Positions 1 to 9,188 of a stretch of 64,000 bases of DNA are shown here, one piece after another. Source of the stretch: Nocardia higoensis (GTDB taxonomy: Bacteria > Actinomycetota > Actinomycetes > Mycobacteriales > Mycobacteriaceae). The notes beneath the pieces were generated by a model, which was not told where the DNA came from, ran no database searches, and saw only the letters and a program-made list of their open reading frames with translations. Made by a program: the position numbers and the translations under genes. Each line of letters starts with the position of its first letter. The first letter of the stretch is position 1. The DNA lies in contig NZ_JADLQN010000001.1 of assembly GCF_015477835.1 (NCBI RefSeq), positions 806,001-870,000 on the forward strand. Direction: 5' to 3'.

Positions 1-1493
1 CAGGCCTTCAGTTCGCTCAGCCGCCGATCGAGTCCGGCCACGACATCGGTGTGCGCGGCCCGGCCCTCGGGGGTGTCGATCAGATTGGTCAACTGGTAAG
101 GGTCGACCTCCAAGTCGTAGAGCTCGTACTTGCGGTCCTCGAGGGGTCGCTCACGTTCGTACCAGCGCACATAGAGGTAGCGCTGGTTGCGGACAGCGAC
201 CCAGGACGGAATGTCCATGACGTCGGCCGGTGTGTCGGCCGCGAGGATCAGCTCCTGGGCGACGCCGTCCCGGCCGGTGTAACCCGCGCCGCCGTACTCG
301 GCGAGGAAATCCGTCCGCCACGGCGAAATGTCACCACGCAGCACGGGCGTCAGCGAACGACCGTCCATCCGATCCGTCGCACCGATACCGGCCCAATCGA
401 GAATGGTCGGCGCCAGATCGATCGACAGCGCCATGGCCGCGGTGCATCTGTTCGCGATGCCGGGGCCGGCGATCACCAGCGGCACTCGGATGGATTCCTC
501 ATACGGCGCCATTTTCTGGTCCAGGCGGTGTGCGCCGAGGCTGTAACCGTTGTCGGAGGTGAAGATCAGGTAGGTGTTGTCGAGTTCACCGGTGTCGGCG
601 AGAGTCGCCACGATGCCGGCCACCATCTCGTCGAGCGCTTTCAGCGAGCCCAGCCGGGCGGTGTAATCGGCATCGTTGGTCGCCTCGATCGCCGCGGCCC
701 TGGCATCGGCGGTGTGAACGAGCCAGCTGGGTTTGTCGGAGACATCGGCTTCCTGGAAGTTCGGCGAGCGCGGCGCGGTGGTGGGCTGGCTTTCGGCGAT
801 ATGGCGCGGCGCGGGTGGCAGCGGGAAATGTGGCGCGGTGGATGCCGCATACCAGAAGAACGGTTGCCCGGATGCGGCGGAATCGGTGATGAAGCGCCGG
901 GATTTCTCGGCGACGACATCGGTCAGGTAATCCTCCGGTGCTCCACCGTATTGCACAGAGTCGCCGTTCTCGTTGAGGGTGTAGTTGTAGCCCGTGTAGA
1001 GGGAGTTGTCGACACCGGCGTTCCAGTCGTCCCAGCCGGGCGGGATATGGCCGGGGGAGTGTTCGAGGCCGTTGAGGTACACGCCCGCCATTCCGGTCCG
1101 GTACCCGCTGTCGTGCAGGGCCTTGACGAAGGTGCGGGTCTCGTTGCCCTTGGCGCGGAATGCCTGCAAGCCGCCCGCGGGTCCGGCATTGGTCAGCACT
1201 CCGGTGTTGTGCCCGTATTCGCCGGTCAGGATCGACGAGCGGCCCCCGCAGCAGATCGGCAGCGGCGCGAACCCGTGGGTGAATTCGACGCCCCGATCCC
1301 GGATCAACGCGGCGGTGTGCGGCATCGCCTGCCATACCGGCGTGGTCAGCGAATCCAGGTCGTCGGCGAGGATCAGCACCACATTGGGCCGGTGATCCTC
1401 CTCCGCCGATGCGGCCGAGACGCACATTGTCGATGCCGCTATGGCGACCAGTGAGGCGGTCAGTGCTCGTCGTGCGATACGCAGAGTGAACAA
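1..1493 (-). CDS. Exported sulfatase, 3' end cut off by the window edge
   Basis: This is an alkaline-phosphatase-fold sulfatase that would hydrolyse sulfate esters outside the membrane. The frame is open from 1493 to base 1 with no stop, about 497 codons. Comparison with its paralogue at 37996-39513 shows that only about 8-10 C-terminal residues are missing. The start is a TTG at 1493, six bases after AGGAG, aligned exactly with the ATG of the paralogue. An N-terminal hydrophobic segment ending in SAASAEE is a signal peptide. The metal-binding DDLD follows at about residue 42. The formylglycine site reads PICCGGRSSILTG, with the modifiable Cys at residue 81. It is C-x-G-x-R, whereas the family norm is C-x-P/A-x-R, so maturation or activity is uncertain. 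No modifying enzyme gene lies in the window. Confidence 0.88.
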   Translation of the reverse strand, partial: MFTLRIARRALTASLVAIAASTMCVSAASAEEDHRPNVVLILADDLDSLTTPVWQAMPHTAALIRDRGVEFTHGFAPLPICCGGRSSILTGEYGHNTGVLTNAGPAGGLQAFRAKGNETRTFVKALHDSGYRTGMAGVYLNGLEHSPGHIPPGWDDWNAGVDNSLYTGYNYTLNENGDSVQYGGAPEDYLTDVVAEKSRRFITDSAASGQPFFWYAASTAPHFPLPPAPRHIAESQPTTAPRSPNFQEADVSDKPSWLVHTADARAAAIEATNDADYTARLGSLKALDEMVAGIVATLADTGELDNTYLIFTSDNGYSLGAHRLDQKMAPYEESIRVPLVIAGPGIANRCTAAMALSIDLAPTILDWAGIGATDRMDGRSLTPVLRGDISPWRTDFLAEYGGAGYTGRDGVAQELILAADTPADVMDIPSWVAVRNQRYLYVRWYERERPLEDRKYELYDLEVDPYQLTNLIDTPEGRAAHTDVVAGLDRRLSELKA

Positions 1494-1785
1494 CCCGAAC
1501 TCCTCTGATCTCGACAAAGTCGGCGTGGGGCGCGGTCGCCGCCGAGCCTAGAGGGCGAATGCGGGAAAATCGGTGGTCGGCGGGGGTGTGTCCGGCGATG
1601 CTCCGCGACGCGATGGCGCGGTGCGGGTGGTGGCGTTATCGGCTCGAGCCATCCGCGACTCCGCAGGCGGCACGGGGGCGGAAGACCGCAGGTGCCATCA
1701 CCTGCCCGAGTCCTGATCGGTGTCGCCGAGCCGCGACGGAACTGCACGACCGGCTGGATAGCCGACGGCTGCTAGATTCCGGCAA

Positions 1786-2891
1786 ATGTATTCCAGGACA
1801 AGGCACATCGCCGGATTCGGTCTGGCGGTAGCGGTGGGGGCTTTCGTGTCCGGCTGTGCTGAGCCGAGAACGGCCACTCCAGTATCGACAACTACCGCCG
1901 CCGCAGCCACCACTACCGATCCGGCCACGGTCGGAGGGTCCCGCATCGGCCCCGGCCCTTACCGCGTCGAGGCGACCGTGATGGTCGGCGAAAACCCCGC
2001 AGTGTCGCGATCGATCCCGAGACACACGAGGCCTACGTCGCCCACTATGCGGACTCGACCGCTGACCAGTCGGTATCGGTCATCGACACCCACACCCGTG
2101 CCGTCACCGCCACGATTCCGGTGGGTCAGGTATTTCCGGATTCGCCCCAGTCGATCGCGGTCGACCCGGTGACCCACCTCGTCTACCTGGTGTGCGGTAA
2201 CTCGGCCGGCGAGTTGCTGGTCATCAGCCCGGACAGCCGCACCGTCACCGCGAGGATCGATGTCGGCGGTGACCCGGCCGCACTCGTGGTCGATCCGGTT
2301 CGCAGCACCGTCTACGTCGCCAACCAATTCTCCAGAACCGTCACCGCCGTCGACACCGTCACGCGCGCGGTCGTCGCGACGATTCCTGTCGACGGTCATC
2401 CCACTGGACTGACGGTCGATCCGAGCACGCATCATCTCTGGGTCGTCAGCGGAGACGACGTCTCGGTCATCGACCCCGAAACTTACACCGTGAGCACCAC
2501 GATCCGAATCGACGAGGATCCGAAATTCATCGCCATCGACCCGCAACAGCGCACCGCTTACGTGACCCATTACGAAGGAAACTCGGTCTCGCTCATCGAT
2601 ACCGTAAGCCGCACCCGGACAGGCAGCGTCTCGCTAGGAGAACGCGGGCACGCCTTCGCGGCCGTCGTCGATCCGACCGCGCACACCGTGTATTTCACCG
2701 GAGGGGTGTTCCAGATCGTGACGATGATCGACACGTTCACCCGCGAGGTCACCGCCGTACGTCTGTCCGGCATCACGCCGTCCACCGAGTACGGCTCGAA
2801 AACCTGGGGAGCCGCCGTGGATCCGGCCACCCACCATCTCTACGTGACGAACGAGAACGCAGGCCAGATCGAGGTGATCACTCCTCGCTGA
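1786..2891 (+). pseudogene. YVTN beta-propeller lipoprotein with one frameshift
   Basis: The 5' part (from ATG 1786) encodes a lipoprotein signal, GAFVSGC with the lipidated Cys at residue 24, then a Thr/Ala/Pro linker. The 3' part, in another frame and running to 2891, encodes repeated propeller blades of the YVTN/LVIVP kind, for example SIAVDPVTHLVYLVC, ALVVDPVRSTVYVAN and FIAIDPQQRTAYVTH. Reading the second frame upstream gives another blade, SVAIDPETHEAYVAHY, beginning at about 1999. The frame change therefore lies near 1990-2000, close to the run AAAACCCC, and a single missing base would restore one protein of about 368 residues. Such propellers are surface-anchored and bind ligands or cell-wall material; no enzymatic role can be read. 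It may be a real mutation or a sequencing error. Confidence 0.75.
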
Positions 2892-3083
2892 CGTGGCACC
2901 GCAGCGCGCTGTTGACTGCTGAGGAAGCGCGTGATGCCACCGGCGCGGCACCTGCCGTTTCTCCTGCCGATCAGGAGAAGGCATGGACGGACGAGATCGG
3001 ACATCCGGCCAAGGTGGGATGCCGACCTCGCCACGATCTCCAGGCGCCCAGACCGATCCCGACCTTTTCCCTGGGCAGCCCGT

Positions 3084-3761
3084 TCAGTGGCTGTGTGGCT
3101 GAATCGCACCGAGAACGCCGCTACCGAGAGGGGAGCCTGCTGGTTCCCCGAGCGCGGCCGCGATCAGATCCTGGCGACCGTCGTAGAGGTGCGCGACGCC
3201 GAGTCGGGTCAGCAAGGTGTGGACCCGCTCGGCGTTCCACTGCACCTTCTGGTTTTCCAGGCGGTGCAGATAGTAGCGGAACACGTCGAAGTCTTCGATG
3301 ATGATGTCGGTCTTCTCCGGATGGGCGTGGGCGTCCAGCGACGGGACGTGCTGGCCGGGTAGCAGCATCACCACGACCAGGCCGTAGACGAAGCATCTCC
3401 GATGAGTCACCCGGGCGGCCCAGTTCTTCATCGCCAGGGAGTTCGTGCGGACTTGGCTGATGGGGTCGTGGTCATAGGTGTTGCCGTAGATATCGGCGAT
3501 CCGGCCGTCGTCCATCAACCAGGGCCCGTTCGGCGGCACGACCAGCGTGCCATGCTGCTGGCTGCGGAATCCCTTGATCTCCACCGCGATGCACCGTTGC
3601 CGGGTCCAGATCAGCGCATCGAGTTGGCGGCTACGTCCACGGTGGGGGACGTGGACGTTGAGCAAGACCACTCCGGGCTGAGCGGGGCTCCACCGAACCC
3701 ATTCGGCGAACCGCGCTTCGGCGGATGACAACTCCGAATCCCGGTTGACCAACAGCAGCAC
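3084..3761 (-). CDS. NERD-domain protein
   Basis: About 225 residues. The central stretch RQLDALIWTRQRCIAVEIKG matches the core of the nuclease-related domain (NERD), where Asp and the ExK pair are the putative metal and phosphodiester residues of a restriction-endonuclease-like fold. The rest (NTYDHDPISQVR and the following helices) also fits NERD proteins, which bring flanking DNA-linked domains; none is fused here. I prefer the GTG start at 3761, because GGGAGG lies five bases upstream; the frame is open up to 3887. No partner gene is adjacent. The substrate is unknown, and nuclease activity is inferred from the fold only. Confidence 0.7.
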   Translation of the reverse strand: MLLLVNRDSELSSAEARFAEWVRWSPAQPGVVLLNVHVPHRGRSRQLDALIWTRQRCIAVEIKGFRSQQHGTLVVPPNGPWLMDDGRIADIYGNTYDHDPISQVRTNSLAMKNWAARVTHRRCFVYGLVVVMLLPGQHVPSLDAHAHPEKTDIIIEDFDVFRYYLHRLENQKVQWNAERVHTLLTRLGVAHLYDGRQDLIAAALGEPAGSPLGSGVLGAIQPHSH

Positions 3762-4107
3762 AGCGACCTCCCCACGATCGACCTGACCGAGCTCCTCAGG
3801 TCGGTCTCGCTCACCGACATCTCCATCAGTGTCGCACGCAGTGCTGCCGCTCGAAGTGGTTCGCGCACAGCACGTTACGGCTGGCATCGTCGGCCATCGA
3901 TCAAGACGATGAACAACAGCACCGTCAGATCTCGGGGCCGGTCGATCCCGGCCCTCTTCGGGTCGGCGGTCACGGGAGCGCGCAACAGCAACGCAGCCCT
4001 CTCATCAAGAGGATGAATGGCTCACTGGTGGTGCGCCCACGGCGCAGGGTGGACCATGGGCCGTAGGCCGGTAGGTCGGGCGTCCACCTTGTTTACTAGG
4101 GTTTATC

Positions 4108-4455
4108 GTGAAGACAGAGGGATCCTCAGGGGGCAATGTGCTGGAAGCCGATGTAGCTCGAATTCACAGTCTCGCAACCACGTTGAGAACGGCTGGCGAC
4201 CGCATCGATGAGATCGACGTGCGTACGAGTGCCGACAGTACGGCGGCCGCGCTGCCGGACGGGCTGGGCGGCGGCGGGTCGGGCATCCCCCCTGCGATAG
4301 CGCAGGCGGCGGAGTTCGTCGAGGGGGCGTACCTGCGAGCCGCGGAGCGTTACCGGCAGGTGGCGGCCCTGTGCACGCAGTGCGCGGACAAGCTCGAGAC
4401 CACCGACGAGCAGTTCGCCGGCACCCTCGCGGCACTGGACGTGCACCGTGCTTAA
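4108..4455 (+). CDS. EspC-like type VII secretion (ESX) associated protein
   Basis: A small helical protein (about 105-115 residues) of the EspC/DUF2580 family, whose members are secreted through, or with, ESX systems. The text LEADVARIHSLATTLRTAGDRIDEID at the N-terminus and AEFVEGAYLRAAERYRQVAAL further on give the two amphipathic helices of a WXG100-like hairpin. Two GTG starts are possible: 4108 (AGGG seven bases upstream) and 4138 (CAGGGGG four bases upstream, giving the usual short N-terminus beginning at LEAD). The second is attractive. The stop overlaps the start of the next gene by 8 bp, so the pair is translationally coupled, as expected for secretion partners. No ESX core gene is in the window, so the secretion machinery must be elsewhere. 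Confidence 0.72.
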   Translation: MKTEGSSGGNVLEADVARIHSLATTLRTAGDRIDEIDVRTSADSTAAALPDGLGGGGSGIPPAIAQAAEFVEGAYLRAAERYRQVAALCTQCADKLETTDEQFAGTLAALDVHRA

Positions 4456-6886
4456 ACGGTCGCAGGTAGATGCTTGGAACTTCGCAGCCGTCCGGGACTG
4501 GATCAAACGGACGACCGAATCGCGCGCACAGCTCATGGAGCAGGCCGACGGCACACGCAACCATTTCCAGTCGGTCGATTGGCAGGGTGCCGCCTACTTC
4601 GCCGCATACGACCGCGTGGCAGAAGACCACGATCAGGTGCGCAAGCTCGCCGGCGAAATCGAGGAATTGGAGCAGGTCGCGACCGAGCGCATAGACGATG
4701 TAGAGGCGCACCTGCGAGTAGTGCAGGGGCGGGTCGCCGACGCGCAGGCCCTGGGAATGGTCGTCGACGATGCCTGGAAGGTGATGGACTACGACAACGT
4801 CGACGCGGATACCCGCGCAGCACATCAGGATCTGATCAACACGGCGTTCTGGGCATTCGAGGACTCGGTGTCCAAGGCGGCGCAGCGGATCACCGAGCAA
4901 GCGGTCGAAATACGGTCCGCCGGTGATCTCCTCGGCTCCAGCCTCGACGTCGCCGATGCCGACACCCAGGCCGCCCGATTCGGCAGTGATGACGGCAAAG
5001 CGCTGGCCGACGCGATCGCCGATGGCGACCAAGCCGAAGTCGACCGCATCCTCGCCCAGATGCCGCAGCCCATCCTCAGCCAATACGAAATGGACGCCTT
5101 GGCCAACGGCCAGGAAGTCGACACCTTGCCGGCCAGCACCCAGGACTACTACCGATCGTTCTTCCAGCAGGCAGGCAAAGAGGGCATCCTCGGACTCAAC
5201 GACCATCTCCTCGCGAAGGAGAAGGCCGGCGACCCGCTCGCCGCAGCACAGCGAACCAACCTCGCCAACAGCCTGCTCGCCATCTCGAACGAGAAGGTAT
5301 CCAGCCCGAACGGCCCGAAGGGGTCCTACCAGAACCTGCCCGCCGACCTGCGTGGCATGATCTCGGGCCGATCCGAGGACTACATCGGCGCCAACGCGAG
5401 TCCACCTGAGCTGGCGGACAACTTCAACGATCTGACCGACTTCGGTGAACTGCTCGACCAATCCCACCCGGGCATCGAGCCGGGCAAGGAACTCGGCGTC
5501 GAGCTGGGCCGCCAAGCAGCCGACATGGCGGACTATCTCAACGATGTAGACAAGAACATGAACGGCAACCTCCCGCCCGGCTTCGCCGAGGAGGACCGCG
5601 ACCGCATCGAGTCGGGCGCCGCGTCTCTGCTCGATGTGGCCACTCGCAACGACGATGTCAGCTATTCCCTCATGACGGGCAACGACCTGCCGGACACCCC
5701 CGCAGCAGGTCCCGACTACAAGCCTGCCGCGTTCGATCCGGACGAGTTCCGGGAGACCATCTTCCAGCGCGAGTGGTCCGATGACGGCGCGGCCGCGTCC
5801 AATCTCCTCGACTGGATCGCCGAGGATGCCGGCAAACCCGGCGAAGAGGGCCTGCGAGCGAACCAAGTACTGGCCCAGCTACCCGACTACTTCGCTCCCA
5901 CCGAACTCACCGACTCCGGCCTGCGGATCCCCAAAGCTGATGGCGACACGTCGGTGTTCGAGCAGTACGCGCAGTCGTTCAACGAGAATCCGAAGCTGGC
6001 CGACTCCCTCGCTCACGTCATGGGGAGCAACATCCCGTCCTATGAGAGCTCGCTGCACGAGGAAAGCGCCGTTCTGCCTGATCCTGACTCCCCTTCCGGG
6101 CAACGCGCCGTCCTCGAGGTCACCGACGCCGACCGACTGCTGTTCCTGGCCAGCCAATCCGAAGGCGGACGCCTGCTACTCGAGACAAGCCGCCAGGAGT
6201 ACGAGGGCGATCTGATCGCACGCGCTTTGGCTGACGAAAGCGGCGACCCGCGGCGGATTCTGGAAACTCAGGGAAACAACCTCGCCCAGCTGGACGGGCG
6301 CATCACGAACGCCGTCACCAATGCCCTGACCTACCAGCAGGAACAGGAACTCGGCGAGCAGAACACCGCACAGCAGGAAGCCTTCGAAAACCGCCAGCAG
6401 GCGGCCGATATCGTCAAATCGCTAACACTTGACAACATCGAGATCCCCGGCAAGGGTGGCGTCGGAATGATAGGCAATTCACTGTTCGAGGTGGTCAAAG
6501 AGCAAGGTTACGAAGCGGCCGTGAACAAATGGAATCCGGAGCCTGAGAAGGAGACGCTGCCCTACCCGTCGTCAGCGGAAATCGAGAGGCAGGCGAACAA
6601 TGCGATTCGCCAGCAGGTCATCACGGAAATGTTTCGACAGGGACAACTTCCTGAATACGGGTACGACGGCAACGGCAATCGTGTTCCTTTCATCGGCTCC
6701 GATGGTCAACCATTGCCCGTCACGTCTAATTCGGCATCGGAAGATGCCCTGAACAATCTTTTTCTCGACAGTGGATTTCTCGACTTCGTGTCGGATTACA
6801 GGCTCAGTCACAAAGACTCCGTACTGAGTGGGCTGTCGCAAGAAGAGGATGATCTGACCCGGTTCCTCAGGGGAAAGGCCGAATGA
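4448..6886 (+). CDS. Large helical type VII secretion-associated protein
   Basis: 812 residues with no signal peptide and no membrane segment. The first 130 residues resemble a WXG100-type hairpin: SVDWQGAAYFAAYDRV carries the W-x-G turn, flanked by helices rich in Glu and Arg. The remainder is largely acidic alpha-helix, ending in RFLRGKAE. Actinobacterial proteins of this build, encoded next to an EspC-like gene, are usually annotated as TPR-repeat-region or Rv2082-like proteins; I recognise the architecture but no catalytic motif. It starts inside the end of the EspC-like gene and its stop is followed one base later by the lipoprotein start, so the cassette is probably one transcript. It may be an exported effector or a chaperone of the small partner. 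Confidence 0.65.
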   Translation: MLKRSQVDAWNFAAVRDWIKRTTESRAQLMEQADGTRNHFQSVDWQGAAYFAAYDRVAEDHDQVRKLAGEIEELEQVATERIDDVEAHLRVVQGRVADAQALGMVVDDAWKVMDYDNVDADTRAAHQDLINTAFWAFEDSVSKAAQRITEQAVEIRSAGDLLGSSLDVADADTQAARFGSDDGKALADAIADGDQAEVDRILAQMPQPILSQYEMDALANGQEVDTLPASTQDYYRSFFQQAGKEGILGLNDHLLAKEKAGDPLAAAQRTNLANSLLAISNEKVSSPNGPKGSYQNLPADLRGMISGRSEDYIGANASPPELADNFNDLTDFGELLDQSHPGIEPGKELGVELGRQAADMADYLNDVDKNMNGNLPPGFAEEDRDRIESGAASLLDVATRNDDVSYSLMTGNDLPDTPAAGPDYKPAAFDPDEFRETIFQREWSDDGAAASNLLDWIAEDAGKPGEEGLRANQVLAQLPDYFAPTELTDSGLRIPKADGDTSVFEQYAQSFNENPKLADSLAHVMGSNIPSYESSLHEESAVLPDPDSPSGQRAVLEVTDADRLLFLASQSEGGRLLLETSRQEYEGDLIARALADESGDPRRILETQGNNLAQLDGRITNAVTNALTYQQEQELGEQNTAQQEAFENRQQAADIVKSLTLDNIEIPGKGGVGMIGNSLFEVVKEQGYEAAVNKWNPEPEKETLPYPSSAEIERQANNAIRQQVITEMFRQGQLPEYGYDGNGNRVPFIGSDGQPLPVTSNSASEDALNNLFLDSGFLDFVSDYRLSHKDSVLSGLSQEEDDLTRFLRGKAE

Positions 6887-6887
6887 A

Positions 6888-7454
6888 TTGCGTAGACATG
6901 CAATGGTCGCTTCGCTCGGCATCATTCTGACCGTGATATCGGGCGCATGCGCGGATCCAAGTAACCTCGGTCGTGGATCTGGCGTCGAACCATCCTTTCT
7001 GCGCGCGCCGTTCAACCTGTGCGACGACGTCACCGCAGACTTCTATGCGAAGTATGGTTTCGATTATCCGCCGAGACCATCGCGCGCGGCATTCGTTGTA
7101 GGGCCGAACAAGGGTAGTGGCTGCTCGTTCAACGCTGATAGGCTGTACAGTCTTACTGTCGCGATGACCGATGATCCGGTCGGCCTGGGGGTGGCATCTG
7201 AGTACAACAAACTTGTTTACGAGAATTATGTAATCGGTGACATGCCGGCAGAAATTGCCCGTGCGCAGAGCAAGTCGAGTGCACGCGGGAGTTATATCGG
7301 AAGCGCATCTTGCGAAATCAACGTCGAGTTACCGGACCGCATGGTCACCTTTTATTTCTCGAACTCAGGATTTCTTCAAGATGCGCCCGAACCGTGCGAT
7401 AAGTTGACAGAAATAGCCACGGATGTCGTTATGATGATCCAGTCGAAGAGGTGA
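6888..7454 (+). CDS. DUF3558-type lipoprotein
   Basis: 188 residues counted from TTG 6888; an internal ATG at 6903 is an alternative start. The N-terminal hydrophobic segment ends in LTVISGAC, a slightly irregular lipobox. The mature part has the DUF3558 layout: NLCDDVTADFYAKYGFD, then GCSFNAD, and a late CEINVELPDRMV with DAPEPCDKLTEIATDVV. The paired cysteines suggest disulfides on an extracytoplasmic domain. The start lies one base after the stop of the T7SS-associated gene, so it is probably co-transcribed. The function of DUF3558 proteins is unknown. Base composition is visibly less GC-rich than in the neighbours, which may mean recent acquisition. Confidence 0.72.
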   Translation: MRRHAMVASLGIILTVISGACADPSNLGRGSGVEPSFLRAPFNLCDDVTADFYAKYGFDYPPRPSRAAFVVGPNKGSGCSFNADRLYSLTVAMTDDPVGLGVASEYNKLVYENYVIGDMPAEIARAQSKSSARGSYIGSASCEINVELPDRMVTFYFSNSGFLQDAPEPCDKLTEIATDVVMMIQSKR

Positions 7455-7534
7455 GCCACCACGCTGTAACAGTGCCGTCGAGACCTTTCGCAGAAGAAGG
7501 ATGATTTGTCGCGACCGAAGGGGAAGGTGCTGAA

Positions 7535-8089
7535 GTGCGAATTAAGTCGGCGGCAACGGTTGCGCTGAGCGTTGTTGTTGCGTTATTGCCGAGCGCGTGC
7601 AACAGCGCAGCCGACCGTAGGACGGAAACGCCCCGAAACGGTATTCCTGCTTCGTTCGATCCATGTAAAGATGTCACGCCGGAATTCATCGCAAAGTACG
7701 GGTTCGATACCCCACTCACCCCCTTCGGACCCGCAGCTGTTATCGGACCCCACGAGGGAAAGGGGTGTCGATTCGATGTGGACAAAGGTTTCAACATGAG
7801 TATTGCGGTTGCGGACGCTGAGCTCGGTGACGCCACGAAATACGACAAGTTGGTGTACAGGAATATCGTAGTCGGCGGCAAGTCGGCAGAAGTCGCATAC
7901 CCGCAGGATCAGTCGGATTCAGGCGACGCCTATGTCAGCAGCGAATCTTGTGAGCTAAACGTCGAGATACCCGACGGCCTACTGACCTTCTTTCTGTCCA
8001 GCTTCGACGTGTCCCGTGATGCGCCGGAGCCATGCGATCTACTGGTTGAAATAGCCACCGAAGTGGTCACGATGCTACCGGGCGGGTGA
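7535..8089 (+). CDS. DUF3558-type lipoprotein, paralogue of the preceding gene
   Basis: 184 residues starting with GTG 7535 behind a GGGGAAGG ribosome site. The signal peptide ends in ALLPSAC, a usable lipobox. The mature domain repeats the pattern of the gene before it: FDPCKDVTPEFIAKYGFD, GCRFDVD, YDKLVYRNIVVG, CELNVEIPDGLLTFF and DAPEPCDLLVEIATEVVTML. The pair is a clear tandem duplication, about 80 bp apart. Both follow the EspC-like and helical genes, so these membrane-anchored proteins may act at the surface together with the secreted products. That is inference from position only. Confidence 0.75.
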   Translation: MRIKSAATVALSVVVALLPSACNSAADRRTETPRNGIPASFDPCKDVTPEFIAKYGFDTPLTPFGPAAVIGPHEGKGCRFDVDKGFNMSIAVADAELGDATKYDKLVYRNIVVGGKSAEVAYPQDQSDSGDAYVSSESCELNVEIPDGLLTFFLSSFDVSRDAPEPCDLLVEIATEVVTMLPGG

Positions 8090-8125
8090 TACTCTTCAAC
8101 CTCTCCATCACCAGCGCCGCCGAAG

Positions 8126-8584
8126 TCAGTCGGTGAGCCGCGCAGGGTGGGCAAGTCGCCGTTCCGGGCCGTTCAGCAGTAGGTGCGGATTTGACGCACA
8201 GACGTGTTCATCGGCATCCTCCTGCTGCAGTCGGAATGATGAGAAGGATAAGAATGCCGAACGACTGGCAACCTGTTCCCGCCAACCGGTGGTGACGGCC
8301 TCGATCAGCCAGCGGGCCCGTTTGCCGGTGATCCGCGCCGCCCCCGGCTCGACACCACCCATATCGAGGTCAAGCTTCTGCTGCCCGGCCAGCAGTCTGG
8401 CCCGGGCGGTCTCGACCAACGCAGCCAGCTCGGCGTCGGTGTGAGCGGACCCCACGTGCTCGAGGATCTTGTTGCGGCGCCCGTTCTTCTCCGCGATCTG
8501 CACCGCTGTCGCCCCGGATGCGGTCCTCACCTTGCGAATGAACGCCACGACCGGCGATCCTACCGGCCGATTAGTGACCCACAT
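8126..8584 (-). pseudogene. N-terminal remnant of an IS1634-family transposase
   Basis: From the GTG at 8548 the text AFIRKVRTASGATAVQIAEK, followed by KILEHVGSAHTDAELAALVE and ARARLLAGQQKLDL, is the characteristic N-terminus of IS1634/IS1549 transposases. The likeness ends near TGWREQ (about 8284); after it the frame runs through unrelated sequence to a stop at 8126. A complete enzyme would be about 450-550 residues with a DDE domain, none of which is present. No terminal inverted repeats were recognised. It is an inactive relic marking an old insertion between the type VII cassette and the next gene. Confidence 0.72.
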
Positions 8585-8738
8585 GCACGATCGGAAACCC
8601 CGCTACCAGCGACGATCACCCACCAATCGCCCGATGGCCGATTCACTTGTGCAACTCAGGTCCGATAGGGGTTGACCTCAATTATTGTTGAGGTTTCATG
8701 ATGATTCCACGCGAACTTCGCAACCACAGGAGATCATC

Positions 8739-9170
8739 ATGAGCGCCACGACCACTATCACCGCACGCATCCCCGCACTGAGCCGTCCCGTCGCCCTCTT
8801 CGGTGCGATCGGTGCCGCGCTGACGACCAACCTCGTCGTCTGGCTGATCGGCGCGGCCGCCGGTGGCACGTTCGAAATGACCGACGCGGGGCAGGTGCAA
8901 AGTGTCGCCCCTGGCGGAATCATCATGTTGACCGTGGTTCCGATGCTGGTCGGCCTCGGTGCGGCCGTGCTGCTGTCCTACAAATGGATCGGCGTGCTGC
9001 GTGTCGCCGCGGTGATCGGCTCGGTGCTCGCCGTCGTCACCATCGCCATGACCGTGAGTGCCGACTTCGACACCGCATCCACGATCGCGCTGTCGATCAC
9101 GCACCTGACGCTGGTTCCCGCTCTCGTCGTCGCCACCGAGGGGCTGCGCCGCAAGCTGCTCGAAGGGTGA
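8739..9170 (+). CDS. DUF6069-type four-helix membrane protein
   Basis: 143 residues, starting at ATG 8739 behind ACAGGAG. Four hydrophobic segments can be seen: PVALFGAIGAALTTNLVVWL, GGIIMLTVVPMLVGLGAAVLL, VLRVAAVIGSVLAVVTIAM and ITHLTLVPALVVATEGL. The loop after the first helix (GAAAGGTFEMTDAGQVQSV) and the overall layout match the actinobacterial DUF6069 family. The function is unknown. It stands alone: the convergent neighbour ends 18 bp downstream. Confidence 0.62.
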   Translation: MSATTTITARIPALSRPVALFGAIGAALTTNLVVWLIGAAAGGTFEMTDAGQVQSVAPGGIIMLTVVPMLVGLGAAVLLSYKWIGVLRVAAVIGSVLAVVTIAMTVSADFDTASTIALSITHLTLVPALVVATEGLRRKLLEG

Positions 9171-9188
9171 CGCCCACGGCAACTCTGG

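Noticed and set aside
1985..2005. Programmed -1 frameshift in the propeller lipoprotein
   Set aside because: No correctly phased slippery heptamer and no following stem-loop could be seen; an indel explains it more simply.
4103..5866. 587-codon open frame antisense to the T7SS-associated gene
   Set aside because: No ribosome site and no domain; the plus-strand gene is coupled to the EspC-like gene.
8126..8584. Complete insertion sequence
   Set aside because: Only about 90 residues of transposase N-terminus are present, with no DDE domain and no terminal repeats.
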